Positions 17,455-25,090 of a DNA stretch of 33,388 bases are shown in pieces. The stretch spans positions 1-33,388 of the forward strand of contig CAZWCX010000083.1 of the NCBI GenBank assembly GCA_964632945.1, read 5' to 3'. Position 1 is the first letter of the stretch, and each line of letters opens with the position of its first letter. Position numbers and translations under genes: made by a program. The notes beneath the pieces are model-generated. The model worked only from the letters and a program-made list of their open reading frames with translations, ran no database searches and was not told the DNA's origin. Source of the DNA: CAZWCX01 sp964632945. Lineage in GTDB: Bacteria; Planctomycetota; MHYJ01; WSZJ01; CAZWCX01.

Positions 17455-20400
17455 TCAGGCGGATGCGGACGAATTCGTCGGGCGGGGTTTCCCCGGTTCC
17501 GCGGCGTCGTCCGCATCCATACCGAAGGCCCGCAGTTTCCGGGTCAGCGTCCAGCGGGAGATTCCCAACAGCTCGGCCGCCGCGCTCCGATTGCCCCGGG
17601 TTTCCTGGAGCGCCGCCGTGATCATCTGACGCCAGAACCCGTCGATCGGCTTCTCGCCCGCTCCGACGGCCACCGGACCCGTCGGCCCCACGAACGCGAT
17701 TCGGCCCGCCGTGCCGGCGATCTCGGGGGGCAGATCTTCGATGCGGACGACATCGGTGCTGAACGCGACCGCATGTCGCATGGCGTTGCGCAGCTCGCGC
17801 ACGTTTCCGGGCCAGGAGTATCCGCGCAGCGCGGCCGCCGTCTCGGCCGCCAGCGTCCGGGGAGCGGTCCCGCACTCGCGCACGGCGGCATCGAGGAAAT
17901 GCCGCGCCAGCAGGGGGACGTCCTCGGAACGCTCGCGCAGCGCAGGCAGAGTGACGCGAAACACGTTCAGCCGATAGTACAGGTCTTCCCGGAATCTGCC
18001 CTCTCTCACTTCCCGTTCGAGATCGCGATGCGTGGCGGCCACGATCCGGACATCGCATTTCTGGGTCTGACTGCTTCCGACCGGAGTGAATTCCCCCTCC
18101 TGCAGCACGCGCAGCAGCTTCCGTTGCAGGTCCTCGGGAGTCTCCGCGATCTCGTCCAGAAAGAGCGTTCCCTGGTGCGCGCAGGAGAACAATCCGGGAC
18201 GGTCCCGGTCGGCCCCCGTGAATGAACCCTTCACGTGGCCGAACAACTCGCTCTCCAGCAGTTCCCGCGACAGAGCCGCGCAGTTCACGCTGACCAGGGG
18301 GGATTCCGCCCGGGGGCCGTTGGCGTGCAGCGCGCGCGCCACCACTTCCTTGCCCGTCCCGGTCTCCCCCAGCACCAGCACCGGATAGGAGAAGCGGGCA
18401 ATGTGCTCCAGTTTCAGGCGCACGTCCCGCATCGCCTGGCCTTCGCCGATCAGGGCGTCGAACTTCCACTGCGCCTCGAGGTCCTTCAAGCCCGCCCGCA
18501 GCACGCGGTCGAGCCGCTCCAGTTGCAGGGAACGTTGGCGCGCGGCCAGGCTGAGGTCCAGCGCGCGCGCCATGAAATCCGCGAAGCGCACGAGCAAGAC
18601 TTCGTCCTCGGAGGTGAACGACTTGTTGTGAATCGTCGAGTCGAGATAGATCAGCCCGAGGGTGTACCCGTCCCGTCGGATCGGGACCGCAACGAACGAG
18701 GAAAGCCCCAGGTCCCGAACGCTGTCGTGGCCGAGAAACTTCGGATGAGCCCCCACGTGCTCGATCCGCATCGGCCGGCCATCCCGCAACGCCTGCGTCA
18801 GCAGCCCGAAGCTCACGCGGAATCGCTCCGCCGTCAACTGTTCCTCGGGCACGTTGAAGGCCGACCGCAGCCGGATCCGGTCGTTTCCCTCGAACAGCAG
18901 GATGAATCCCCGCTCCGCCCCCGCCACCTCGACGATCGTCTTGAGCGCGGTATTGAGGGTCTCCTGCGGCTCCCCGCTCGCGTCGAGGATCTGGGTGAGC
19001 CGTTCCAGCACGTCCCGGCCGTGCCGCGATAGCGCCCGCACCTCCTCCTCCGTCCGCGCCGGGGCCGCGCCCGGATCCCCGAAGAGGCGCACGCGGTTCC
19101 GCCCCCGCCGTTTCGCCTCGTACAAGGCCTCATCCGCCCGCAAGACCAGTTCTTCGACCGATCGGGCATCGTCGGGACACGCCGCCCCCCCGATGCTCGC
19201 CGTGATCTCGACCCGCGTCTCCCCGCACTCGAACCGGGTCTCCCGGAGCGCGCGGAGCAGGCGCTCCGCCGCGCGCGCGAGTCCCTCGCGGGTCGTGTCC
19301 GGGAGCAGAACTTCGAACTCGTCTCCCCCGTATCGCCCGACCAGGCTCACCCCGGGCGCACGTCCCGTCACGTCCCCGAGACGCAGGGCGCGACGCATCA
19401 CGTCGGCAGCCTTCCGCAGCAGCCGGGAACCCGCTTCATGCCCGTACGTGTCGTTGATCTTCTTGAAATGGTCCAGGTCCACCATGAGCAATCCGCAAGG
19501 CCGCCCGTGACGCAACGACCGCTCCACCTCTTCCGCGGTCCGGCGTTCGAAGTGCGCGTGCGTCGCCGACCCGGTCAGCGGATCGAGACTGGACTTCGCC
19601 ACCAGCAGGGAGTGCTCGAGGGCGACCGCCGCCTGGTTCGCCAGCAACTCCGCCAACCGGCTCTCCACGTCGGTGAACCCCCCCGGTTCACCCCGGCGCT
19701 CCAGGTGAACGGCCCCGAGGGTGCGATCCAGGAATCGGAGCGGCAGGCACAACAACGAGCGCGTTCCCGCCGGCACCGCGTCCGGGTCGCCGCTCCCCCC
19801 GGACTCGGCCTCCGGATCCAGCGCCCGCACCGCTTCCCCGCGTTCGATCGCCCGCCGAACATAGCCCATCGCGGCGGGAAGATCCGTCAGCGGTCGCGAT
19901 ACCCCGTTCGCGCCCCGCCCGATGGACCATTCGACTTTTTCCCCCTCGCACAACACGAGCAGGCCGGACTCCGCGCCGACCGTCTCCACGAGGGCATCCA
20001 GGATCGTCCTCAGCAGGGACTGCAGGTTGCGATCCCGGTTGAGCGCGTGAATGGACCGGAAGAGACCGCGAATCTCGCGTCCGGAGAAACAATGGTCCTC
20101 CAGCCACGCATCCGTCGCCACGGAACTCCGGGGAAGCAGGGCCGCATGGCGGGCGCGGTCCGGGCGATCGAGAAACGGCGTCCGCAGCTCCGCCGGCAAC
20201 TCCTCCAGGATCTGGTCCATGACCGCGCGCGCGCCGGTCTGGAAATCGCGTGCTCGCGAATCCTCGCCCGCGGGATGCGGCAGCGAGCCCAGGAGCGCCC
20301 GGATCCGCCACTCCAGGTCCGGGGACAGCGGCGCGCCCCCGGGACCGGCCTCCAGTCGCGCCTCGAGGGCCCGCGCATGCGCTTGCGAAACTGCCCCGCC

Positions 20401-20940
20401 GCCGGGGCCGGCGCACGCGACGACCCTCTCCAACTCGTACCAGGCCAGCCACTCTTCATCCCCCTGACGCGCACGGGCCTCCGCCCGACGACGCCCCTCC
20501 TGAACCGCCGGCCCGTCGGTGCGGCCCAGCTCGGCCTCGACCCGATCGAGCAACAGGTGGTCTTCGGCCGCTCCGGCCTTCGCCAGGATGCCGCGCGCCT
20601 TGTCCAGGGCGATCACCCCCCGGGTCCGCGCCCCGAAAGTCGCCAGGATCCGGGCATACCACAGGTACGCCAGGCCGACCTCGCGCGGTTCCCCCGCCCC
20701 CAGCAACCAGTGGCGGGCTTCCTGGATCAAACCGCGCGCTTCTTCCCCGAGTCCGAACTCCCACGCCATCTGCGCCCGTACGAGCGCCTCCCGTCCCTGC
20801 TCCCGGGGGGCGAGGGTCTTCGCGCGGGGCGCCTTCCAGGCTTCCGCCAGTTCCCGATATCGACCGGAGCGGGCCAGGTCCAGGATCGATACGGGAGCGG
20901 TCATCGCAGGCATGGGTCCTCCCTTCGTCGGATCGGTCAT
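17455..20940 (-). CDS. Hybrid regulator: helical repeats-GAF-GGDEF-GAF-sigma-54 activator-Fis HTH
   Basis: This encodes a 1161-residue cytosolic protein. Residues 1-290 look like a TPR-type helical solenoid. A GAF domain (about 295-450) is followed by a GGDEF domain with intact RYGGDEF (538-542) but no I-site at the usual distance; an insertion separates RLGD from the active loop. A second GAF domain (about 640-800) leads to the AAA+ core: Walker A GETGTGKE (858-865), the sigma-54-contacting loop as GSFTGA (905-910, Ser replacing the usual Ala), Walker B LFLDE (926-930), and later WPGNVREL. A Fis-type HTH ends the protein (about 1115-1140, NRSAAAELLGISRWTL). Inferred role: enhancer-binding activator that also makes or senses c-di-GMP. 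ATG 20940 follows GAGGAG; ATG 20913 is the alternative. A 22-codon frame (21005-20937) overlaps its ATG. Confidence 0.93.
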   Translation of the reverse strand: MTDPTKGGPMPAMTAPVSILDLARSGRYRELAEAWKAPRAKTLAPREQGREALVRAQMAWEFGLGEEARGLIQEARHWLLGAGEPREVGLAYLWYARILATFGARTRGVIALDKARGILAKAGAAEDHLLLDRVEAELGRTDGPAVQEGRRRAEARARQGDEEWLAWYELERVVACAGPGGGAVSQAHARALEARLEAGPGGAPLSPDLEWRIRALLGSLPHPAGEDSRARDFQTGARAVMDQILEELPAELRTPFLDRPDRARHAALLPRSSVATDAWLEDHCFSGREIRGLFRSIHALNRDRNLQSLLRTILDALVETVGAESGLLVLCEGEKVEWSIGRGANGVSRPLTDLPAAMGYVRRAIERGEAVRALDPEAESGGSGDPDAVPAGTRSLLCLPLRFLDRTLGAVHLERRGEPGGFTDVESRLAELLANQAAVALEHSLLVAKSSLDPLTGSATHAHFERRTAEEVERSLRHGRPCGLLMVDLDHFKKINDTYGHEAGSRLLRKAADVMRRALRLGDVTGRAPGVSLVGRYGGDEFEVLLPDTTREGLARAAERLLRALRETRFECGETRVEITASIGGAACPDDARSVEELVLRADEALYEAKRRGRNRVRLFGDPGAAPARTEEEVRALSRHGRDVLERLTQILDASGEPQETLNTALKTIVEVAGAERGFILLFEGNDRIRLRSAFNVPEEQLTAERFRVSFGLLTQALRDGRPMRIEHVGAHPKFLGHDSVRDLGLSSFVAVPIRRDGYTLGLIYLDSTIHNKSFTSEDEVLLVRFADFMARALDLSLAARQRSLQLERLDRVLRAGLKDLEAQWKFDALIGEGQAMRDVRLKLEHIARFSYPVLVLGETGTGKEVVARALHANGPRAESPLVSVNCAALSRELLESELFGHVKGSFTGADRDRPGLFSCAHQGTLFLDEIAETPEDLQRKLLRVLQEGEFTPVGSSQTQKCDVRIVAATHRDLEREVREGRFREDLYYRLNVFRVTLPALRERSEDVPLLARHFLDAAVRECGTAPRTLAAETAAALRGYSWPGNVRELRNAMRHAVAFSTDVVRIEDLPPEIAGTAGRIAFVGPTGPVAVGAGEKPIDGFWRQMITAALQETRGNRSAAAELLGISRWTLTRKLRAFGMDADDAAEPGKPRPTNSSASA

Positions 20941-21073
20941 GAACGTCTCCTCGCCGGTCCGCGAATTTCGGGCCGACGGGCGTCGATCCGCAGCTCCCTC
21001 TCCATGTCCTTGCGCCGTCTCTTGTTGCGACCCGGGCTCCGCCCCGCGCAAGACCGCGGCGGGTGCGAGATCC

Positions 21074-21090
21074 TGGTGCATCCTGCACCA
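21074..21090. promoter_or_regulatory. Candidate activator-binding dyad (upstream activating sequence)
   Basis: TGGTGCA-TCC-TGCACCA is a perfect 7-bp inverted repeat with a 3-bp centre. It lies about 160 bp before the -24 element and about 190 bp before the predicted start, the usual place for a sigma-54 enhancer. The divergent gene encodes a Fis-type HTH activator that is the obvious candidate binder. Confidence 0.6.
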
Positions 21091-21244
21091 CTGGAGCAAC
21101 CGGGGCCACGCGGCCCTGCGCAAAAGGATCCGCGGGCGGAGGACGCGTTCGCATTCCGGGCGGGAGTGAACTCGGGGCCCCTACAGAGGAGATGCGTCGC
21201 GACGGTCGCGCGGGCTTCTGCCCGATCGGCGCGGGTCCGTCCTG

Positions 21245-21260
21245 CGGCACGGGGCGTGCT
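21245..21260 (+). promoter_or_regulatory. Sigma-54 (-24/-12) promoter of the seven-gene cassette
   Basis: CGGCACG-GGGC-GTGCT matches the consensus TGGCACG-N4-TTGCT at 10 of 12 defined positions, including the obligatory GG (21246-21247) and GC (21258-21259) exactly 10 bp apart. Transcription would start near 21271, 41 bp before the first cassette ATG. Confidence 0.7.
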
Positions 21261-21311
21261 TGAGGCTCCCCTGTCGTGACCCCAGAGGAACCCAGAAACA
21301 GGAGAATCGCG

Positions 21312-21620
21312 ATGAGACACTTGATCGAAAGCGAGGCGGCCCCCGGCGTCGAGGCCATCAACCTGCGGACGTTGATCATGGAGTACGGCCGTCGCGAACA
21401 CTCCCGCATGCCGCTGCGCGCGTTGAACGGGCCGCCGGATTCCCGCGAGGAGGAACCCGGGAGCGCGGACCCCGGGGCGCCGATCCAGCGCGGGGAGGTG
21501 CGGGAGTCGCGGGAGGGCGTTTCGGCGCAGGGCCGCGGGTTCTGCGACGAGCGGGGCAGGGCCCGGCGCCCGGCGCTGGCGCGCGCCCACCGGCCGGAAG
21601 AAGGGAGGCGCGCCGCCTGA
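21312..21620 (+). CDS. Unknown 102-residue protein, first gene of the sigma-54 cassette
   Basis: I recognise no family. The first 45 residues look structured (RHLIESEAAPGVEAINL, then RTLIMEYGRREHS). The remainder is Arg/Glu/Pro/Gly-rich, low in hydrophobic residues, and probably disordered, with one Cys near the end. There is no signal peptide, membrane segment or double-glycine leader. CAGGAGA sits 7 bp before ATG 21312. Being first after the -24/-12 promoter and in a cassette ending in exporter genes, it could be an exported or modified cargo peptide or a small adaptor; both ideas are guesses from position only. Confidence 0.65.
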   Translation: MRHLIESEAAPGVEAINLRTLIMEYGRREHSRMPLRALNGPPDSREEEPGSADPGAPIQRGEVRESREGVSAQGRGFCDERGRARRPALARAHRPEEGRRAA

Positions 21621-21682
21621 GCGCGGAGGAGCGTGCGTTGCATGGAGATGGGAGCCCGTGGATTCGAGTGGAGGCTGAGAAC

Positions 21683-22495
21683 ATGAGGTCGCAGAACACC
21701 GGGATCGCGGACGAGGTGGACCACGAACAGGAGCGCCGGTCGGTTGCGGGATCGCCGTCGGACCGCCTGCTCGGGATTTTCCAGGACTTCGCGGCGGCCG
21801 AGTATGACAAGCAGCTCGCGCTGCGCGAGGTGCTCGGGGAACACACGTGGACGTTCGACTGGGCGCAGGGGATCCTGACCTGGTCGCGTTCCACCGAGTC
21901 GGGGGCGTCGTCGCGGCACTCCTGTCCGGTCCAGGTGCTGGGGGTGGAGCAGTATCGGACCCGCTCGTGGGTGTGGTCTTGGCAGGAACTGGCCCAGCGG
22001 CTCCCGGATCGGGCGCTTCGGCTCGCCCGGTTTCTGCAGGGGATCGGGGAGCGCCGGGGGATCGAGGAGTTCCGCAAGCCGATCCTGGCGGCCGCCGGCT
22101 TGTTCCCCCACCAGTTGTCGATGACGGCGAGCGGGCTCTTCCAGGCCGACGGGTACTACCGCGCCGGCTTCGGCGGCGGCGCGGTGCATCTGCTCCTCCG
22201 CGATCCGCTGTTCCGGCGCCGCGTGAGCGATCCGATCGCGCGGGCGGCCGCCGTCTTCCCCCGCTTCGTTCGGACCTTCCCGGTGCCGAGCCATCGGCGC
22301 GCGTTTCTCGCCTACGCGGCTTTCCTCGGCCTCGCTCCCCGGGAGGAGGGCCGGTTCGTCTTCGCGGCCGCACCCGATGAGTCCATCCTGTGGGTGGAGT
22401 TCGATCGGGAGGATCGTTTCCAGCGGATGCTCACCCAGGTCGGTGGATCCGACCGGATCTCGCCCGCGCGGGACCCTCTGCGCGAGTCCGCGTGA
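21683..22495 (+). CDS. DUF6882-like protein
   Basis: This encodes a 270-residue soluble protein. The stretch EYDKQLALREVLGEHTWTFDW followed shortly by GILTWS (about 62-68) and a Trp-rich RTRSWVWSWQ (93-102) resembles the DUF6882 pattern (Trp/Phe-Asp segment, then WLWAWAN-like motif); this assignment is from memory of the motif and is tentative. The C-terminal part is rich in Phe, Ala and Arg (HRRAFLAYAAFLGL) and has no catalytic signature that I can name. ATG 21683 has GGAGG eight bases upstream; longer in-frame extensions overlap the preceding gene in another frame and are rejected. It lies 62 bp after the first cassette gene and is presumably co-transcribed with it. Confidence 0.75.
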   Translation: MRSQNTGIADEVDHEQERRSVAGSPSDRLLGIFQDFAAAEYDKQLALREVLGEHTWTFDWAQGILTWSRSTESGASSRHSCPVQVLGVEQYRTRSWVWSWQELAQRLPDRALRLARFLQGIGERRGIEEFRKPILAAAGLFPHQLSMTASGLFQADGYYRAGFGGGAVHLLLRDPLFRRRVSDPIARAAAVFPRFVRTFPVPSHRRAFLAYAAFLGLAPREEGRFVFAAAPDESILWVEFDREDRFQRMLTQVGGSDRISPARDPLRESA

Positions 22496-22567
22496 GGCGA
22501 CGGAATCGGGAGTCGGCGTGCGTCGCTCCCCGGTTGCAAATCATCCTGCTTGCCTGGAGGTGCCGTC

Positions 22568-22714
22568 ATGACCTGGATCATCGCCTTGAGCCTGATCGGA
22601 ACCGCCGTGATGTTCGTGGGGGAGCGGCAGTGGAACGCGCGCAAGCCGGACGAGGACGATTACCTCGGGCGGGCGTGCCGGGATCTGGCGCGGGAGATGG
22701 GAGTGCTGCGATGA
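22568..22714 (+). CDS. 48-residue single-pass membrane peptide
   Basis: A short gene with a clear GGAGGTG ribosome site before ATG 22568. The product begins MTWIIALSLIGTAVMFVGE, one hydrophobic helix (3-17), and ends with a charged, probably cytoplasmic tail (ARKPDEDDYLGRACRDL). Its TGA overlaps the ATG of the patatin-like gene (ATGA), so the two are translationally coupled and probably made in fixed ratio. It could anchor or regulate the lipase at the membrane; that is inference. No homologue is known to me. Confidence 0.7.
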   Translation: MTWIIALSLIGTAVMFVGERQWNARKPDEDDYLGRACRDLAREMGVLR

Positions 22715-23574
22715 ACGCTGCGCGCGCGTGGATGGCCCCGGGATCTCCGCGGCCCCGGCTCGGGTTGGTGCTGGCCGGGGGGCTGGCCCGGGTCTATCTC
22801 GCCCTCGGCGCCCTGTTCCGGCTGCACGAACAGGGCTGGTCGCCGGCGGTGCTGACCGGGAGCAGTTCGGGAGCCCTGGTCGCGTCCGTGGTGGCGGTGC
22901 GGGGTGTGAAGGCGGCGGTGGAGCTGGCCCTGAATCTCTCCCGGGAGGGGATTCGCGGGTGGCGTCGGTTCGTGGGCTTGCCTGCGATTCGCCGGTTCGG
23001 CTGGTCGGGGGGGCGGGGACTGATCTCGTTTCTTCCGACCGCCGCGTGGGTCCGGGAGCAGGTGGGAGACCTGGGTGTGGAGGAGGCCCCGATTCGACTG
23101 GGCGTGTGCGTCACGGACGCGGCGACGCGGAGGCCGCGATTCGTGACCCGCGGCCCCCTGGCGACCGCCGTCGCGGCTTCGTGCACGCTTCCCCCGGCCC
23201 ATCCGGTCGATCTCGGGGACGGCCGGCCCTGCCTGGACGGGGGCCTGTGCGCCAACGTTCCGGTGGCCTTGGCGCGCGCGCTGGGGGCCGACGTCGTCCT
23301 GGCGCTGGACGGCGCGACCGATGCCCGGCGGCTCGGCCTGCCCGGAGGCACGGGCGGCTGGATCGGGCGTCGGGAGTTCGAGCGTGCGCGCTGGCCGCGC
23401 CGGGCGCACATTCCCGACGCCCCCGCGGACGGATGGCTGATCCTGGGGGCGCCCGATTTTTCGTGGCTCGACCTGCGTCGCGGCGAGGAGATGTTCGCGC
23501 GGGGATATGCGGCGGCGGCGGACTGCGCATTCCTGCGCGGCCTGAGAGTCGCCGCAGTCCCGCACGCGGCATGA
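22711..23574 (+). CDS. Patatin-like phospholipase/acyl hydrolase
   Basis: This encodes a 287-residue protein. The catalytic dyad is visible: nucleophile Ser52 in GSSSG (50-54) and Asp177 in CLDGGLCANVP, the DGG/A motif of patatins. The N-terminal glycine loop that forms the oxyanion hole reads AGGLARVY, where the family usually has GGGxRG, so it is degenerate but plausibly functional. There is no signal peptide, so it acts in the cytosol or at the inner leaflet of the membrane, hydrolysing lipid acyl esters. ATG 22711 overlaps the stop of the 48-residue membrane peptide. Within the cassette it is the only obvious enzyme. Confidence 0.88.
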   Translation: MNAARAWMAPGSPRPRLGLVLAGGLARVYLALGALFRLHEQGWSPAVLTGSSSGALVASVVAVRGVKAAVELALNLSREGIRGWRRFVGLPAIRRFGWSGGRGLISFLPTAAWVREQVGDLGVEEAPIRLGVCVTDAATRRPRFVTRGPLATAVAASCTLPPAHPVDLGDGRPCLDGGLCANVPVALARALGADVVLALDGATDARRLGLPGGTGGWIGRREFERARWPRRAHIPDAPADGWLILGAPDFSWLDLRRGEEMFARGYAAAADCAFLRGLRVAAVPHAA

Positions 23575-23626
23575 ACGCGGCCGGGGCCCTTCGCCCCCCG
23601 CCGATTCTTCAAGTTGGAGTGGCGTC

Positions 23627-23965
23627 ATGCCTCGCATCCCGGATCCGTGCCCGCCGGAGGAGTATCGGGAAGTGTTCGCCTGGATCACGGATGCCCTGAT
23701 CCACGCGGCCCCGGCCGCCTGGAACGGGGCGGCCTTGGAGGTTGAATACGTCGTCGGATCCCCGCGGGTCGACTTCATCTGGCGCCTGCGGGATCCCGAC
23801 GGCGAGGGCGGATCCGTGTGGCCGCCTGGTCGACTCGCGGAGGGTGTCGAGCGACTGCAACGGGTCAGCCGCACCCATGACCGGGAGTGTCGCGCCGCGA
23901 CCTTCCTGGTCCGCAGGATCGGATCCGGCCGTTGGGAATCGCAGGTTCATACCACGTATGCGTGA
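23627..23965 (+). CDS. Unknown 112-residue protein
   Basis: A small acidic/mixed protein with a compact alpha/beta appearance: a helical start (EEYREVFAWITDAL), then beta-like strands (LEVEYVVGSP, DFIWRLRD), a Pro/Gly loop, a helix (LAEGVERLQRV) and terminal strands. It has no signal peptide or metal motif. It vaguely recalls small immunity-type proteins, but I cannot assign a family. GGAG lies about 8 bp before ATG 23627. It lies 52 bp after the lipase gene and 7 bp before the ABC gene, so it belongs to the same transcript; an effector-neutralising or adaptor role is only a guess. Confidence 0.7.
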   Translation: MPRIPDPCPPEEYREVFAWITDALIHAAPAAWNGAALEVEYVVGSPRVDFIWRLRDPDGEGGSVWPPGRLAEGVERLQRVSRTHDRECRAATFLVRRIGSGRWESQVHTTYA

Positions 23966-23972
23966 GGCTCGC

Positions 23973-25079
23973 ATGGAACGCGAAGCGCAGTCCGAGGAGG
24001 TCCCCGGCGCCGGCCGAACCTGCCTCGAGTGGATGCACAGGCAGGGCGGCCGCGCCGCGGCGGTGTTCGCCCTCGGGGGATTGGCCTCGGTTTTGATGGC
24101 CCTCGAGCCCCTCTTCCTCCTGGTCTTCACCAACGAGGTCGTCCTGAAGAGCAACCTCGATCTGCTGGCCGGTCTGGTCGTGTCCATGGTGGCGTGCGCG
24201 ATCGCGGCGCAGTACGCGTACGGTCTGGCCAAGGTCGAGCGGGCCCGGCTGGGTCAGGCCGTCGTCGTCGACCTGAGGCGCCGTCTCTTCGAATCGGCGC
24301 TCCGCCATCCTCCCTCGAGTCTCGCGACGGAGTCGCCGGGCCGGCGACTCGCCCTCGGCAGCGTGGAGGCGGAAGCGCTCGACGGGATCCACCACGCCCT
24401 GTTCTTCGGCACCCTCACGATCGTCAACATCGTCGGTCTGGCCCTGCTGTGCTTCTGGGTGGACCCGCTGCTCTCCACCCTGCTGCTCATTCCGCTCGTC
24501 GCAGCCCCGGTCGTGGGCCGATTCGATCGCGCCCTGCGACGACGACAATCCGCGACTCTCGAGCGGCAGCAGACCCTCGTCGGCTTCCTCGAGAAACGAC
24601 TCGCGGGAGTATTCACGATCCAGTTGTTCGGTCGCGAGGAGCACGAGTCCGCGCGCTTTGCCGGCCTGGCCCTGGCGCTCTCGAGGGCAAGAGTCGCGAC
24701 GGAGACGATCCGACAGGCGGCCCAGCGCGGGATCGACGGACTCCAGGGCCTCCTGCTGGTCGCCATCCTGTTGTGGGGAGGCATCCGGGTGATCCGGGAG
24801 GGGAGCCTGTCCCTGGGCGCCCTGCTCGCGGTCTACTCTTTCGCCGAACTCATCCTGCGGGAGGCCCGGGACGGGTTCGACCATCTGCTCGCCCTGCGCA
24901 CCGCCTGGCCCAGCCTGGAGCGGATCCTGCGCGAAGTCGGCGTCGAGCGCGATTTCGTGGATCCCCCGGGGGCCCTCGCGATCGACCGTTGCGCCGGGCA
25001 CCTGGAAGTGCGCCATCCCTGGGACCGCCAGGGCGCGGGACTCGTGGAGACCGCGATCCGGCCCGGGAAAGCCGCCTGA
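23973..25079 (+). CDS. ABC exporter transmembrane domain lacking its ATPase domain
   Basis: This encodes a 368-residue protein homologous to the membrane half of type I ABC exporters (ABC_membrane class): hydrophobic segments near 28-54, 62-86, 142-182 and 258-300, and the coupling-loop pattern FTIQLFGREEHE (214-224). After the last helix comes the segment that normally begins the nucleotide-binding domain (GHLEVRHPW, then AIRPGKAA). The gene then stops, just where Walker A would follow. No Walker A, signature or Walker B motif occurs here or in nearby frames. ATG 23973 has GAGG five bases upstream; ATG 23958 overlaps the preceding gene. It must use an ATPase encoded elsewhere, have lost transport, or have another role. 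The HlyD gene starts 11 bp later. Confidence 0.88.
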   Translation: MEREAQSEEVPGAGRTCLEWMHRQGGRAAAVFALGGLASVLMALEPLFLLVFTNEVVLKSNLDLLAGLVVSMVACAIAAQYAYGLAKVERARLGQAVVVDLRRRLFESALRHPPSSLATESPGRRLALGSVEAEALDGIHHALFFGTLTIVNIVGLALLCFWVDPLLSTLLLIPLVAAPVVGRFDRALRRRQSATLERQQTLVGFLEKRLAGVFTIQLFGREEHESARFAGLALALSRARVATETIRQAAQRGIDGLQGLLLVAILLWGGIRVIREGSLSLGALLAVYSFAELILREARDGFDHLLALRTAWPSLERILREVGVERDFVDPPGALAIDRCAGHLEVRHPWDRQGAGLVETAIRPGKAA

Positions 25080-25090
25080 AGGAGGACGTC

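Larger units (their letters stand above)
20941..21311. other. 371-bp divergent control region
   Basis: This stretch separates the sigma-54 activator gene (-) from the seven-gene cassette (+). It contains the 7-3-7 dyad at 21074-21090, the -24/-12 promoter at 21245-21260, an 8-bp palindrome GTCGCGAC near 21196, and a short CGGGC/GCCCG hairpin near 21213. On the minus strand a 22-codon frame, starting MERELRIDARRP, runs from 21005 and its TGA overlaps the activator ATG (ATGA); it could be a coupled leader peptide. I see no convincing vegetative promoter for the activator gene. Confidence 0.6.

Noticed and set aside
23571..23699. Short frame starting at ATG 23571 overlapping the lipase stop
   Set aside because: It has no ribosome site of its own and runs into the next gene in a different frame, while the 112-residue gene at 23627 has a better start.
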